47,771 nucleotides of DNA from Pelargonium cotyledonis (Eukaryota; Streptophyta; Magnoliopsida; Geraniales; Geraniaceae). This document shows positions 28,021 through 37,453 of this stretch, one piece after another. The notes under the pieces are model-generated. The model was not told the origin of the DNA. It did no database searches and was given only the letters and a program-made list of their open reading frames with translations. The DNA lies in assembly GCA_036897625.1 (NCBI GenBank), contig JAYMTA010000062.1, positions 1 to 47,771 of the forward strand. Direction: 5' to 3'. The translations under genes and the position numbers were made by a program. Each line of letters begins with the position of its first letter. The stretch's first letter is position 1.

Positions 28021-28085
28021 TCTTTCGAATGGTTAAAGCAATCGCTAAGTTGGAAAGCGGTCAGTGGTTCAAATCGAGTACTTCT
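28021..28085 (+). pseudogene. Decayed tRNA-like sequence
   Basis: ATGGTTAAAGC fits the second half of a D-arm. CGCT and AGCG bracket a loop containing TTGGA in the anticodon position (UGG, proline, if real), and CAGTGGTTCAAATCG fits a T-arm start. The T-stem and acceptor do not close, so this is a probable relic. Confidence 0.3.
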
Positions 28086-28641
28086 AAGCAGATGAGCAGA
28101 CAAGCAAGAAAGAGACTGGTAGCTAATCAGTGAGGAGGAGGGCGTTAGCTTGGTTTGAGAGTTTCCTAACAAAAAGGGTACTCTTTCTTTGTAAGATGGA
28201 TTCAGTACTTATTTCTCTCTTTAGTGTTTCTTAGTTTTTCTATTCCTAAGAAAGTCATTATAGTAAGGACACGAGTATGATATCTAAATTTCTGTCCTAT
28301 ATCGAAAGTTTGGTTGACTTTAGTAAAGTTGGTTTGTTCTGACAAGCTTTTCAATGCCTATAAAAGGTTTAGTATGAATTAATGAATAAGCTCCCAAGGG
28401 ATTTCAGATTCATCACTTCTCTTTCCTTGAGGTCGAGAGTTTTCCGGTTTAAGGGAGTCATCTAGATCTTGTTTATGTGGTACCCAAGTTTTGCTGGTAA
28501 GTATAGAGTCTCTACTTTTGGGAGCAAGTCAAAGAAAGATCTTATAAGGGAAGGTCTAAGTACTCCTTTTAATTACTTATATAGAACTAGATTGAGCTTA
28601 TCCTGAATACTCTTCATACTATAGTAACCCTCGAATCTAGT

Positions 28642-28775
28642 CAGTTTAGTTTCTTAGTGAGCAGTTATCTTTCTTTATTAGTCTTGTAATTATGACAGTT
28701 TGTTTAGTCTTTCTTTTGGTTAGAGCACTTGTTCGTAGGACCCACAAGCATCGGTTCAAATCCACAAGTCAATCA
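28642..28775 (+). repeat. tRNA-like dispersed repeat, copy B
   Basis: Partner of copy A at 16,690-16,800, with the 29-base core at 28,659-28,687. The tail has GGTTAGAGCAC (D-arm-like), a 5-bp stem CTTGT/ACAAG (28,728-28,732 with 28,744-28,748) in the anticodon position but with an 11-base loop, and GCATCGGTTCAAATCC, which matches the T-arm of plastid-type tRNA-Thr(GGU). The 3' half of the T-stem is altered. Copy B keeps more tRNA-like sequence than copy A. Confidence 0.4.
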
Positions 28776-28915
28776 GAGTGGGAGTTGAAGTAGAATGAGA
28801 GGCCTTTGTGTTTCCTAATGTTCTAGGGAATTCCTTTTCTGGGGCAAAAAGAGGAATGAAAGTGGGAGTCCTCAATTTCTTAGTTGAGAAGGAAGGCTTA
28901 GTTTAGCTGACTTGA

Positions 28916-28949
28916 AGGCTCGAACGAAGTGAAGAGGAAGGGTTTAGCC
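28916..28949 (-). repeat. Reverse copy of the 30.1-30.3 kb repeat unit
   Basis: The reverse complement reads as a CCTTCCTCTTCACTTCGTTC unit, the same word that recurs on the plus strand at 30,121-30,330 and 30,891-30,912. The family is therefore dispersed and present in both orientations. Confidence 0.45.
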
Positions 28950-30120
28950 AAGGTCTGGTTTAGCTTAGAAGGGTAGGATTTGGCTTGAAGGGAAGTCAGT
29001 TCATAGCGATGAAGGGAAATTTTGTAGCTTAGAAAGAGTTCAGGTTCAGGACTTGCTTGGTTGAGTTCTGGGATTGGGTTATTGAGTGATTTCCGGTTGG
29101 GCTTGTTGGGTTGGACTAGCTTGGGAGTTCAGGATTGGACTGGGTTGGTTCAGGGTTGGAGTTCTGCGAGTGCTTATGGATTGGTTGTTGGCTGAACTGA
29201 GAAGGAGTGCTTGGTCTATGTGTTTAGGATTGTTTGGATCTTGTTCTTGTTCTTGTTCTTTCTGTCTTAGCCAGTGTTTTTTCTATTCCTGAAACAGAAG
29301 TAAGGTTGGCTACCTTATTGTAGATGGATAATCAGTCTCTATTTAGTTGATAGGCATGAGCATTTTAGTTTCTCGTAAGTAGCTTAGAAAGTCTTAGTCT
29401 TGCGTTCCCTCTTAATAATCTAGTAGTTTCACAAGTTTGGGATAGTTAGCACGGCTTACAGAGCTATGCTACAGAAAAAAGGCTATTAGTACTCCTTAAA
29501 TTGCCCCGTTTAAGATAGGAAGAAGCCTCTAATAGGCGCGGCAGCCCACGTATAAAGTTTAGATTGGTTGCCTTAGGTCTTTGCTGATCTGTATCTCTTA
29601 GCACAAACGAGAAATCGTGGACCAATTAGTTCAAATTCTTTCCAAGATAAATCTTGCCCAAGAACTCTTGTTTACCCTTTGTTGCTATGGGTTTCATTTC
29701 TTGTTTTTGACATTGGTCAAGGTTTGTTGGCATTTTCGTTGTGCGATTGTTGCCAACTCCTTATCCTAACCGTTAGTTCGGGACAGTGGTAGAGAAAGTC
29801 GTTTCCAAGCGAGGTTCCTACCGCTTTATCTAGCGCTTTTTGGGATACCTCAAGTTTTTGTTTAGTGTTTTCTCCGTCTTGCTTTTCCTTTTTCTCTAAA
29901 CAATCAGTCTCATCGTTCTTTCAGTGGTAGCAAATGGAAGGGTTTCTAGTGTCTGAAGCTATTGAGACCCTGTAGCTGACCTCCATTGAGTGGTTTTTCA
30001 AAACTTCCCGTAGGAGAAGAAGAGACATAGACTTCACTTTCTCTGAGTCTGGTACTACTTAGCATGGAAACGAGTCCCCTTGAGTGTGAACTAAAAGGAC
30101 ATTCACTTAAGCTCTCACAT

Positions 30121-30330
30121 TAACCAACTCTTCTCTTCCTTCAGATCCAAGCCCTTCCTCCTCATTTCATTCGGACAAGTAAACCCAACTCTTCACTTCG
30201 TTCAGCCAACAAGACTAGCCCTCCTCCTCACTCTGTTCGGAGCTATACTAACCTCTTCACTCAGTCAAGATAAACCCTCCCTCTTCACTTTGTTCAGAGC
30301 CAACCAAGATAAACCTTGCCTCCTCACTCT
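30121..30330 (+). repeat. Degenerate tandem repeat of about 30 bp
   Basis: Related units follow one another: CTTCACTTCGTTCAG at 30,191, CTCACTCTGTTCGGAG at 30,227, CTCTTCACTCAGTCAAG at 30,253 and CTCTTCACTTTGTTCAGAG at 30,281, several followed by an ATAAACC or AACC spacer. Another unit sits at 30,891-30,912, with a reverse copy at 28,916-28,949. The copies differ at many bases. No coding capacity is apparent. Confidence 0.5.
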
Positions 30331-30379
30331 CTTCTCTCCTCTTAGCTGTCTTGCTCTTTGTACTACCTGTTTTTCTCTA

Positions 30380-30840
30380 GCCGTTTCTTACTCATGCCTT
30401 TCTTGATAACAATACCTGTAGCTAGAATCTTACTGTCTATCTTCCATTTATCAATGCCTGTACATCCCCTTTCCTGAGAGCTAGACTCACTATCATACTC
30501 TTAATTCATAGCTTGCTTTCTTCTATATAGACTCTTTTTCCTATCTTCTTAGCTAGACTTGTGTACTTGTATTCCTGGAGCTTACTCTTACTCATAGCTT
30601 TATACACACCAGCTTTCTTAGTCTTATGCAACCCTTTCTTATAAGTCTTATGAACTAGACCTTTCTTCTACATAGCCTGTATCTGACTCTGTTTCTTGAA
30701 AGTCTTAATAGCTTTCTTTGTCTTCTGTATCTGTATCTTCTTACCTGCCTTGATGATAGCACCTGTCTTAGCCAAGCTAACGCTTCCCTTTCTTACTCAT
30801 ACTACCTATACCTAGTCTGACTCTTAAAAGGACCTCTTTT
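30380..30840 (-). repeat. AAG-rich degenerate stretch, minus strand
   Basis: On the minus strand, AAG, AAA and GCT codon-like words alternate and give a Lys-rich pseudo-reading (KTG, KAGKK, KTKKA, TYKKG) with several stops. It resembles 7,262-7,405 on the plus strand, and the same vocabulary appears around 8,280-8,420. It could be a very old coding remnant or simply a purine-rich repeat; the stops and lack of any family match favour the second. Confidence 0.25.
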
Positions 30841-32564
30841 CTTAAGACTCACAAACTGGAAAACGAATTACAAAAGGGTCCATCTAAAGCCTTCCTCTTC
30901 ACTTTGTTCAGAGTTTCCTTCAGAGCTATAACTAACCTAACTGATATCCCAAGTCAATCAATACTAATCTAGTAATTCGGGACTGAGTTCAGTTTGAAAG
31001 TTAGTAATTCAATGCAAACTTGTTTGATAATTGGGTACTTCCAGAGTTATGAATTGAGAAAGTTAGGAATGAAAGTAATTGATTTCTTAGATTCAAGATT
31101 GAGAATTTGGGAATTGAAGAGTGAGTTTTCTCATTTGTAACTTTCCTAAACAAGGAACTAGAGAGGTACTTAGTCCTTGAATGAGGGATTGACTGATTAA
31201 GGGATTGAGTTCTTAGTACAAAGGGGAAGAAACAGCTTTATCTAGTGCTTTGGAGCTGAAGTCAGAGTTCTAACTAAGTTCCAGTAAAAAGTCTAATTAC
31301 CTAAAGAAAGAGTACCCTATCTAGCTACTAGGAAGAGTTTCCATGTTATTACTTTAATAGGAGTCCCTTCGTTTTGAAGTCTTCTAAATTGCTAATTATA
31401 GAGAGCCCTCAATTTTGAGTAGCAGGCATACTTGCTTGAGGAGAATCGGGTAAATGTTTTACTCCATCAAATGTGTATCCTTCTTTACCAATACTTAAGA
31501 GTTAGTAAAGTAGTAAGCTTAAAGAGTTGAGAGAGTTCCTCTAACCGAGTTCCCTTATACAGTAAAGTCCAGTTCGACTTTAAGAAGTTTAGGAATCCCA
31601 ACCCTTATAGTTTCCAGATTTGTTACTTTAATCAACGCCAGCCTGATAAGTCTTAGGAAATCTTTCTTGTGTAAATAGTAATTAGCGGAGTATAAGGAGA
31701 CCCAATTAAGAGCTTTTTCTTACTTTTTTATCCTATATACAAGAAGAATTTAATAAGCATCGAGAAAAAATGAACAAGCGGATAGAGGAATGGGAGAGCT
31801 CTAAACAAAGTGAGGGATGCTTTAGCTGGCTTGTCTGAAGGAGCTGAGAAGGACTGAGCTTGCGTTTGAGGGAAGCTTGTCTTGTTAGTTTAAAAGCGAG
31901 AAGTAAGCTAAGGCATACCTTGGAATCTTCAATTCTTTATGAAGTAGCTTGTAATAGGTAGACGTTTCCAATTCCCGATAATATACTAAAGCAAAGGAAT
32001 TTCCAGTGAAAGTCCTGTGAAAGTTTTTTCTTGTCGGTGTTCCTTCATTCGGGTTAAGGTTATAAGGTAGCTGTTTGTAGCTATTTAAGGAAAGGTACAG
32101 AGGTTAAGGAGAGGTTATCCTACATTTTAAAGCAGTCGGGGTTTCCTGGCCAGTGTCTTATCCAGTCAGTTTCATTTAATAGAAGCTCTCAGGGAAAGAA
32201 AGTACAGGTATTTAGTAAGGGTTTAGCTCCCAGGAATCTAAGGTTAGTTATAGAATGCGGTAACAAAGGAGTAAGTCAGAAGAAGCAGCAAGGCCAGTAG
32301 ATGTGTATTCTAACGTAAGTTTGACAATAGAACGATTTAGAGGCTTCCCAAGAGGTTGTGAAGTTGCCAAGTGAGTTCAACCCAATGAGGAGTCCTAAGG
32401 CCAAGCTATCCAAGTTCCGGGAGAACGAGCAGAAGGACTGAGCTTTCTGTTAAAAAGTTTCCCCTGTTCTATATTAGTTGTTTAGGTGCTATTGGTGAGT
32501 TTCCTTCTAGTAAGAGGGCTTCGTACTTGCTTGACTTTTGAGGCTGCCTTATAGACTAGGAACA

Positions 32565-32594
32565 TAACTATTAATTAACTATTATGAAAAGCTT
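32565..32594. other. Junction of organelle-like and transposon DNA
   Basis: Helicase homology on the minus strand can be followed to about 32,590, through a CKIFKLSINLK-like segment that fits the family's pattern before NMRL, and then stops. Left of ~32,560 the texture is that of the spacer. A 9-bp direct repeat TAACTATTA (32,565-32,573 and 32,576-32,584) sits at the seam. No transposon terminus is present, so this is a break inside the gene and not an element end. Confidence 0.55.
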
Positions 32595-34995
32595 GACTTT
32601 TTAAGTTAATGGATAACTTAAAAATCTTGCAAGAATTTCTCAAATATGAATGATTGATAGCAGCTTGAACAGTATCTTCACGACGTCCCTTTGGAATAAC
32701 TGTCAAAATTTATCGAAAGTCTCCACCCAACAATACTATAAGATCGCCAAATGGTTTGTTAACTGCCTCTGCATGTTTTTGTTTAAGAATATCTCTCAAA
32801 CTTTTGTCTAAATCTTCAAAACAGTGTTTGTGTACCATTGATGTTTCATCCCAAATAATAAAATCAGTTATCTTCAATAACTCAGCCAATTGTGAAACAT
32901 TTTTGATATTACAACATGATGACTCCTTTAATGCAATAGGTATGTGAAATCGTGAGTGTGTTGTTCTACCTTCAGGTAATAAAACAGATGCAATACTTGA
33001 TGATGCAACTGTAAGAACAATGCGTCCATCTGATATAAGTTTAGATACAATTGTTCTCCAAAGATATGTTTTCCCAGTTCCTCCATGATTATATACGAAA
33101 AAAAATCCACCAGTATGATTATACACCGCATCAATGATTGACTTGAAAACACTTACTTGTTCACTGTTCAAACCAGCATATAAATTTTGAAAGTCACTGG
33201 ATAATGTGTCTCTGTCATGGTTTAGTTCCTCTGCAATCAAACTGTTTTCGCCATAGTATCTAAGCGATTCATCGAGTAATGGTATACCACCAAATTCTTC
33301 CAATGTCCTGCCACAACTATGCAAAATCTTTTCAAGATCACATAAACAATAATTTTGGAGTTGCTCATATGACAAATTCAGTGTAGGAATTTGTAGAACT
33401 CCCATTTGTCTTTCAATAATACCATCAGACAATAACTTCCAATTTTTTTCCCACAATTTCTTTGGTTCAACAACTTCACAAAAGATTAAAATCGCCAAAA
33501 ATAAATTTCTTATCTGAGAACCAGAACAAAATGAACTTGCACCAACCAATGCATCATTCCATCCTTTGTCATCTCCAAGTAATCAAAGTGCATAACATGT
33601 CAATTTGTATGTCTCGTAATGAACACCATCAACAAATCGAATATCATTATAGCATGTAGCTCCTCTTACAACATTTAACAACATTCTCAAATAGAATTGC
33701 TCGCCTGTTGTAGGATGACAATAATATAATTAACCTATAGAACGACCTTGATGTCTCGGAGACCATTTCTTTAATTTTTGGTTCCACACAAACATGGTCG
33801 GATACTCAACATAAGTTCATGTGTGACTAAGCAGGTACGTTTGGTTACTTAGAAACCAACCTTCAAATTTTGTCAAATTATTCTCACCACGATGCAACAC
33901 TTGTTGGAGATCGTCATTATCTTGAAATGTCACATTTTTTTTCCATTCGAGGTGAAATGGAACATTCTACAAACGGTTCTCGATAATGTATCTCAAACGT
34001 AAAAATTCGCGAAAAAGCCTCGGAAGCATAAATGTATCTACAATCTAAGTCATGGCTTACATCATTGTTGTTATTATAACGGGAGTGATGACCATTGTTA
34101 GAAGGCAACTGTTGTATTAAAAGTGTTCCTCGATCATGCATTTTCTCAATATACTTGAAAAGGTACTTAATAGATCGCGATTTGTTCCACCACTCCACAT
34201 TAATATGACAATCGTAGCGTAAGATCAACTCTCGATTGTATGGCACAAAAAACCATTAACGAGATGAATTCCATTTCTCTTAACATATATATTTTGATCT
34301 TCTTTTCTCTTAAATATACAGAAAAACCTTACTCATCAATCATCGTATTTGTGGTAAAACTTTTTGGAAACTTCTTAATATACTTACCATCTATCATGCA
34401 GGGAGATGAGTGACGCGCTACACCGCATGGACCATGCATCATGTGTTTGGCAACAACAACATAACCATCTGGATCAACATTTGGGTCGAGAATCTTGGCT
34501 GAAATGATTTTGTCAATATTTTGAGACGTCAGCAACTTATTTTGAGGATGCAGCCACAAAACGATATGAGCATGTGGTAGACCTTGTTTCTGAAACTTAA
34601 TTGTATAAACATCTGGAAAAAGAAAACAAACATTTAAGCTATGATTTTAAAATATATAACATGCTAGTGTTTTCACAATCTAAATACAAAATGAATATAA
34701 ATAATATCAATATATGTTCAATAATGGAAAAAAACGTACCTCCTATAACCACACCAAAAAAATTTCTTTTGATTATATCATCCATCAAATGATCTAATTT
34801 CATTTTGAAAACTCTAGCTGTCAATTCCGGTCTATCCTCAGATTTTTGTCAAGGTCTTTTATTCAAAATTTCACATATTTCTTACCATTTGGGATTGCAA
34901 GTTACGGTGAGAAATAAATTTGGATTTCCCAACGTTCTAGAAACGGCTGACATCTTGATAGTTTTGTATCATATATCATATATCGAAGGCGTATG
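32590..34995 (-). pseudogene. Helitron Rep-helicase, central and helicase part (broken)
   Basis: This is the rolling-circle replicase and PIF1-type helicase of a Helitron. Going down the minus strand: a TCNPKW region; RVFKMKL; an intron; the HUH motif PHAHIVLWL (histidines at 34,566-34,574); HGPCG and a PCM-GK motif; INVEW followed by the paired tyrosines Y-L-F-K-Y (34,246 frame, residues 28 and 32); GEQFYLRMLLNVVRG; then the helicase with LNSEQ, Walker A NHGGTGKT, Walker B IIWDETS and GGDFR. Lesions: stops at 34,882-34,884, 33,827-33,829, 33,730-33,732, 33,583-33,585 and 32,710-32,712 (the last replacing Q after GGDFR), and frameshifts at 34,250-34,330. The first glycine of Walker A is asparagine. 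The helicase is cut off before its last motifs. A LINE separates it from its N-terminal part. Confidence 0.9.
34613..34739 (-). other. Probable intron in the Helitron Rep gene
   Basis: A 127-bp AT-rich stretch with GTACGT at the 5' end (34,739) and TTTTTCCAG at the 3' end (34,613). Removing it joins GVVIG to VYTIKFQK in frame through a GAT codon, which restores the usual Helitron pattern leading to GLPHAH. This indicates eukaryotic, spliceosomal gene structure. Confidence 0.7.
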
Positions 34996-35000
34996 ACAGG
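34996..35000 (+). repeat. Left target duplication of LINE 1 (ACAGG)
   Basis: ACAGG here matches ACAGG at 37,449-37,453. Taking out the LINE and one copy joins the Helitron reading MLP to VIRLRYM in frame, which supports this site. It is short, and its first A is not separable from the poly-A tail. Confidence 0.55.
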
Positions 35001-37448
35001 CTTGTCTGACGAATTTTTGTTGTTCGGTGCTAATTAATGGGCGTTCTCATGGTTATTTCCGAGCTACTTGAGGGTTTAGGCAGGGGGACCCTCAATCCCT
35101 GGCTTCATTTCTTCTGGCACAGGATGTTTTAAGCCGTAACATTGAAGCAGCTATGGTTTCGGGTCAAATAAAGCCTTATCATTGCCGGGGTCATTTAGTG
35201 AATATCTCTCATCTCATGTTTGCTGACGACACCATAATTTTCATGAATGGCACAAGAGCTTTAGTCTCCAAATTTATGACTGTTCATCGACAATATGAAG
35301 CAGCCTCGGGTCAGTTAATTAACTTGGATAAGTCCAAATTCTACACTGCTAAAATATTAGTTGTTGCCCGGATTCTTCTTTTGAACGAATAGACTGGTTG
35401 TGTCCATGGAACATTATCAATGCAGTATCTCAGGGTCCCAATTTCGACTCCCAAACCTCGTATTGTGGAGTTTCAGTATTTAATTGAGAAAATTCAAGCT
35501 CGTTTGTCAGGATGGGCAGGTCATTTGTTGTCTATGGGAGGTAAATTGAATTTACTTCAGAGTGTTTCAAGTTCAATTCCTGTTTATTCGATGTCCTGTT
35601 GCACGGTGCCTAAAATTGTTATTAATAGAATTCATTCTATCATGGCCGACTTTCTATGGAATTCGGGGTCGGAATTTCATCATCGGTGGGTTAGTTGGGA
35701 GAAGATATGTAAACCGACATCGGAGGAAAGTTTGGGTTTGCGTAACCTGCATGATCTGCAATTGAATGTAAAAGAAAAATTGGCTTGGGCTTATATTGTC
35801 GGGACAAGCCTTTAGGCTAGGTTTATGAGGTCCAAATTTAAGCATCCATTGCAGGCCCAATCCAAAAAAAGCCACATATTTATGGAAACAGTCTTGTCTG
35901 TTATTGCCTGATCTTTTTGTGAATAGCAGCTGGCTTTTAGGCCATGGAGCGGTGGACTTCTGAGCGGACAGGTGGGGGGAGACGGAGCCGTCAGTCTGGC
36001 CACCACTCGCCGTCAGGGATGTGCTGGACTTGCCAGCGGTTCAGGCTGCGGTTTGCTGAGAAGGGGGGGCTGTTCGATTGGATTTTTTGAGGTCGATTTG
36101 GCATGATGAGGCCGTGGCTGATCATTTGGTTTATAATCTTTCCAAAGATGGTGATTTTAATGTCAAGGCCTTTTGGGAAGCTCGGAGAGAGGTTAGTCCA
36201 TCCATGCCTTAGAGTAATATGTTGTGGCATCCGATTTTGCCTAAATGGGTTTCCTCATTCTTATGGAGTTTGAGGCATAATGCGCTTCCTTTTGATTCGG
36301 TGTTGTCGAATTTTGGTATTCCTACTGTGTCTCGTTGTGTTTGTTGTGACCATGGCCGTTGTGAATCGTCGGATCACGTATTGGTATCAAGTCAAATGGC
36401 CGGGCAGTTTTGGATTTGGGTTTGACAGTACTTCAATTTTATAGTTCCTACTACTATTGAACAACTCCTCATTGTTGATTTACAAACCTCCTTGATTCAT
36501 GGCTTCTTCAAATTAGTTATGGTCAGGTGTGGGTTATGGGAAATTTGAAAAGAGCGAAATGCGAGGCGATATAATGGAGGCCGGTGTCGGGTTGATGTTG
36601 TTATATTTGTAGTTAAACGATGGTTCTCACTCTTGTTTCCTCAATTTATAATTAGGAAGGTGCCAACTATTCAAGAAACTAACATGCTGAATTCCTTCTC
36701 CATGCCTATTCCTTGGTTGCGCTTTTTAAACCAGCTTGGTTGATTTCATGGTCGAAACCGGCTCTTAGACACTTGTGTCTAACATTGATGGGGCTAGTCG
36801 TAATGGCCAAGCTGCAGCAGGTGGGGTCATTCAGGATGGTACGGGAGTAGTCATTCTTGCGTTTTCTATTCCTCTTAGCTCGGGTACAAATAATTTTGCG
36901 GAGATGCTGACTTTGAGACTTGGATTGGAGTTGAGTAGAGAGCATGGCTTGGTTTTGGATTATATTGAGTCGGACTCCAGACTGATTTGTGACATTATTC
37001 GGGGTAGAGCTTCGTGTCCCTGACACTTGGAGTATGTGGCTCGGGAATGTAAACACCATTTGGGTGTTATCGATGTCATGCATGTGCTGCGGGAGGCGAA
37101 CATGGCTGCGGATTGGTTAGCGGGCTTTAGGCTTATCTCGCAAGTTGTTTCTACTTCTTTGCAGGATTTTTCTCTTTCTTTTAAGACATTATTTTACGTG
37201 ACAGTTTAGGTCGTTCTTATACTCGTAAGGGTAGAATGTTTATATAATGTTTATTTATTTTTCAGCATGCATTCATGTAGTTCCTTATTGTATTAGGTGC
37301 ATCATTCTTGAAGAGGTAAGGCTCATCACGTCCCCTTCCGTTATTTGTACCTTTTACTTTATTTTAATAAACAGGTAGGGGTCCGGCCAAACCCCCCACT
37401 ATCTTAGGTGGCGTTCTTTAAAAAATATATAAAAAATAATTAAAAAAA
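35001..37448 (+). mobile_element. LINE (non-LTR retrotransposon), 5'-truncated, with RNase H
   Basis: The element begins inside the reverse transcriptase. In order: CSVLING; GFRQGDP (after a stop TGA where R is expected); the catalytic FADD (35,221 region); SGQLINLDKS; YLRVPIS; GGKLNLLQSV; a zinc-finger region with C-x2-C and a later H (36,310-36,400); and an RNase H domain with NIDGAS, FAEM, ESDS and LREANMAADWLA (36,780-37,120). Several stops and frameshifts break it. It ends in an A-rich tail (37,415-37,448). It lies antisense inside the Helitron gene and splits it. It cannot be active, since the endonuclease and half of the RT are missing. Confidence 0.9.
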
Positions 37449-37453
37449 ACAGG

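Larger units (their letters stand above)
25796..32560. other. Spacer-like DNA with short degenerate repeats
   Basis: No protein gene recognised; open frames such as 27,750-27,989, 27,957-28,172 and 29,086-29,292 look like low-complexity chance frames. The stretch is less AT-rich than the first 25 kb. It has strand-biased blocks: pyrimidine-rich 26.2-26.6 and 30.1-30.8 kb, purine-rich 26.8-27.9 kb, and G/T-rich 29.05-29.25 kb with a (TTGTTC)n run at 29,239-29,261. Named repeats are listed separately. It appears to be the same kind of DNA as the left part and ends at the transposon junction. Confidence 0.45.

Noticed and set aside
27750-28172. Open frames of 79 and 71 codons on opposite strands
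   Set aside because: They overlap each other and the purine-rich repeat field and tRNA-like relic; no protein family is evident.
29086-29292. 68-codon Trp/Gly-rich open frame
   Set aside because: It reads a G/T-rich low-complexity block and a TTGTTC microsatellite; the composition explains it.
32598-32624. Perfect 11-bp inverted repeat (TTTTTAAGTTA, 5-base loop) with CTAG at 32,556-32,559, first taken as the Helitron 3' hairpin and terminus
   Set aside because: The repeat lies inside readable helicase coding sequence (KLSINLK-like), and the gap to CTAG is 38 bases instead of about 10-12. The gene is cut here, not ended.
36706-37083. 125-codon minus-strand frame opposite the LINE RNase H region
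   Set aside because: It is a shadow of the plus-strand RNase H reading, which carries all catalytic motifs.
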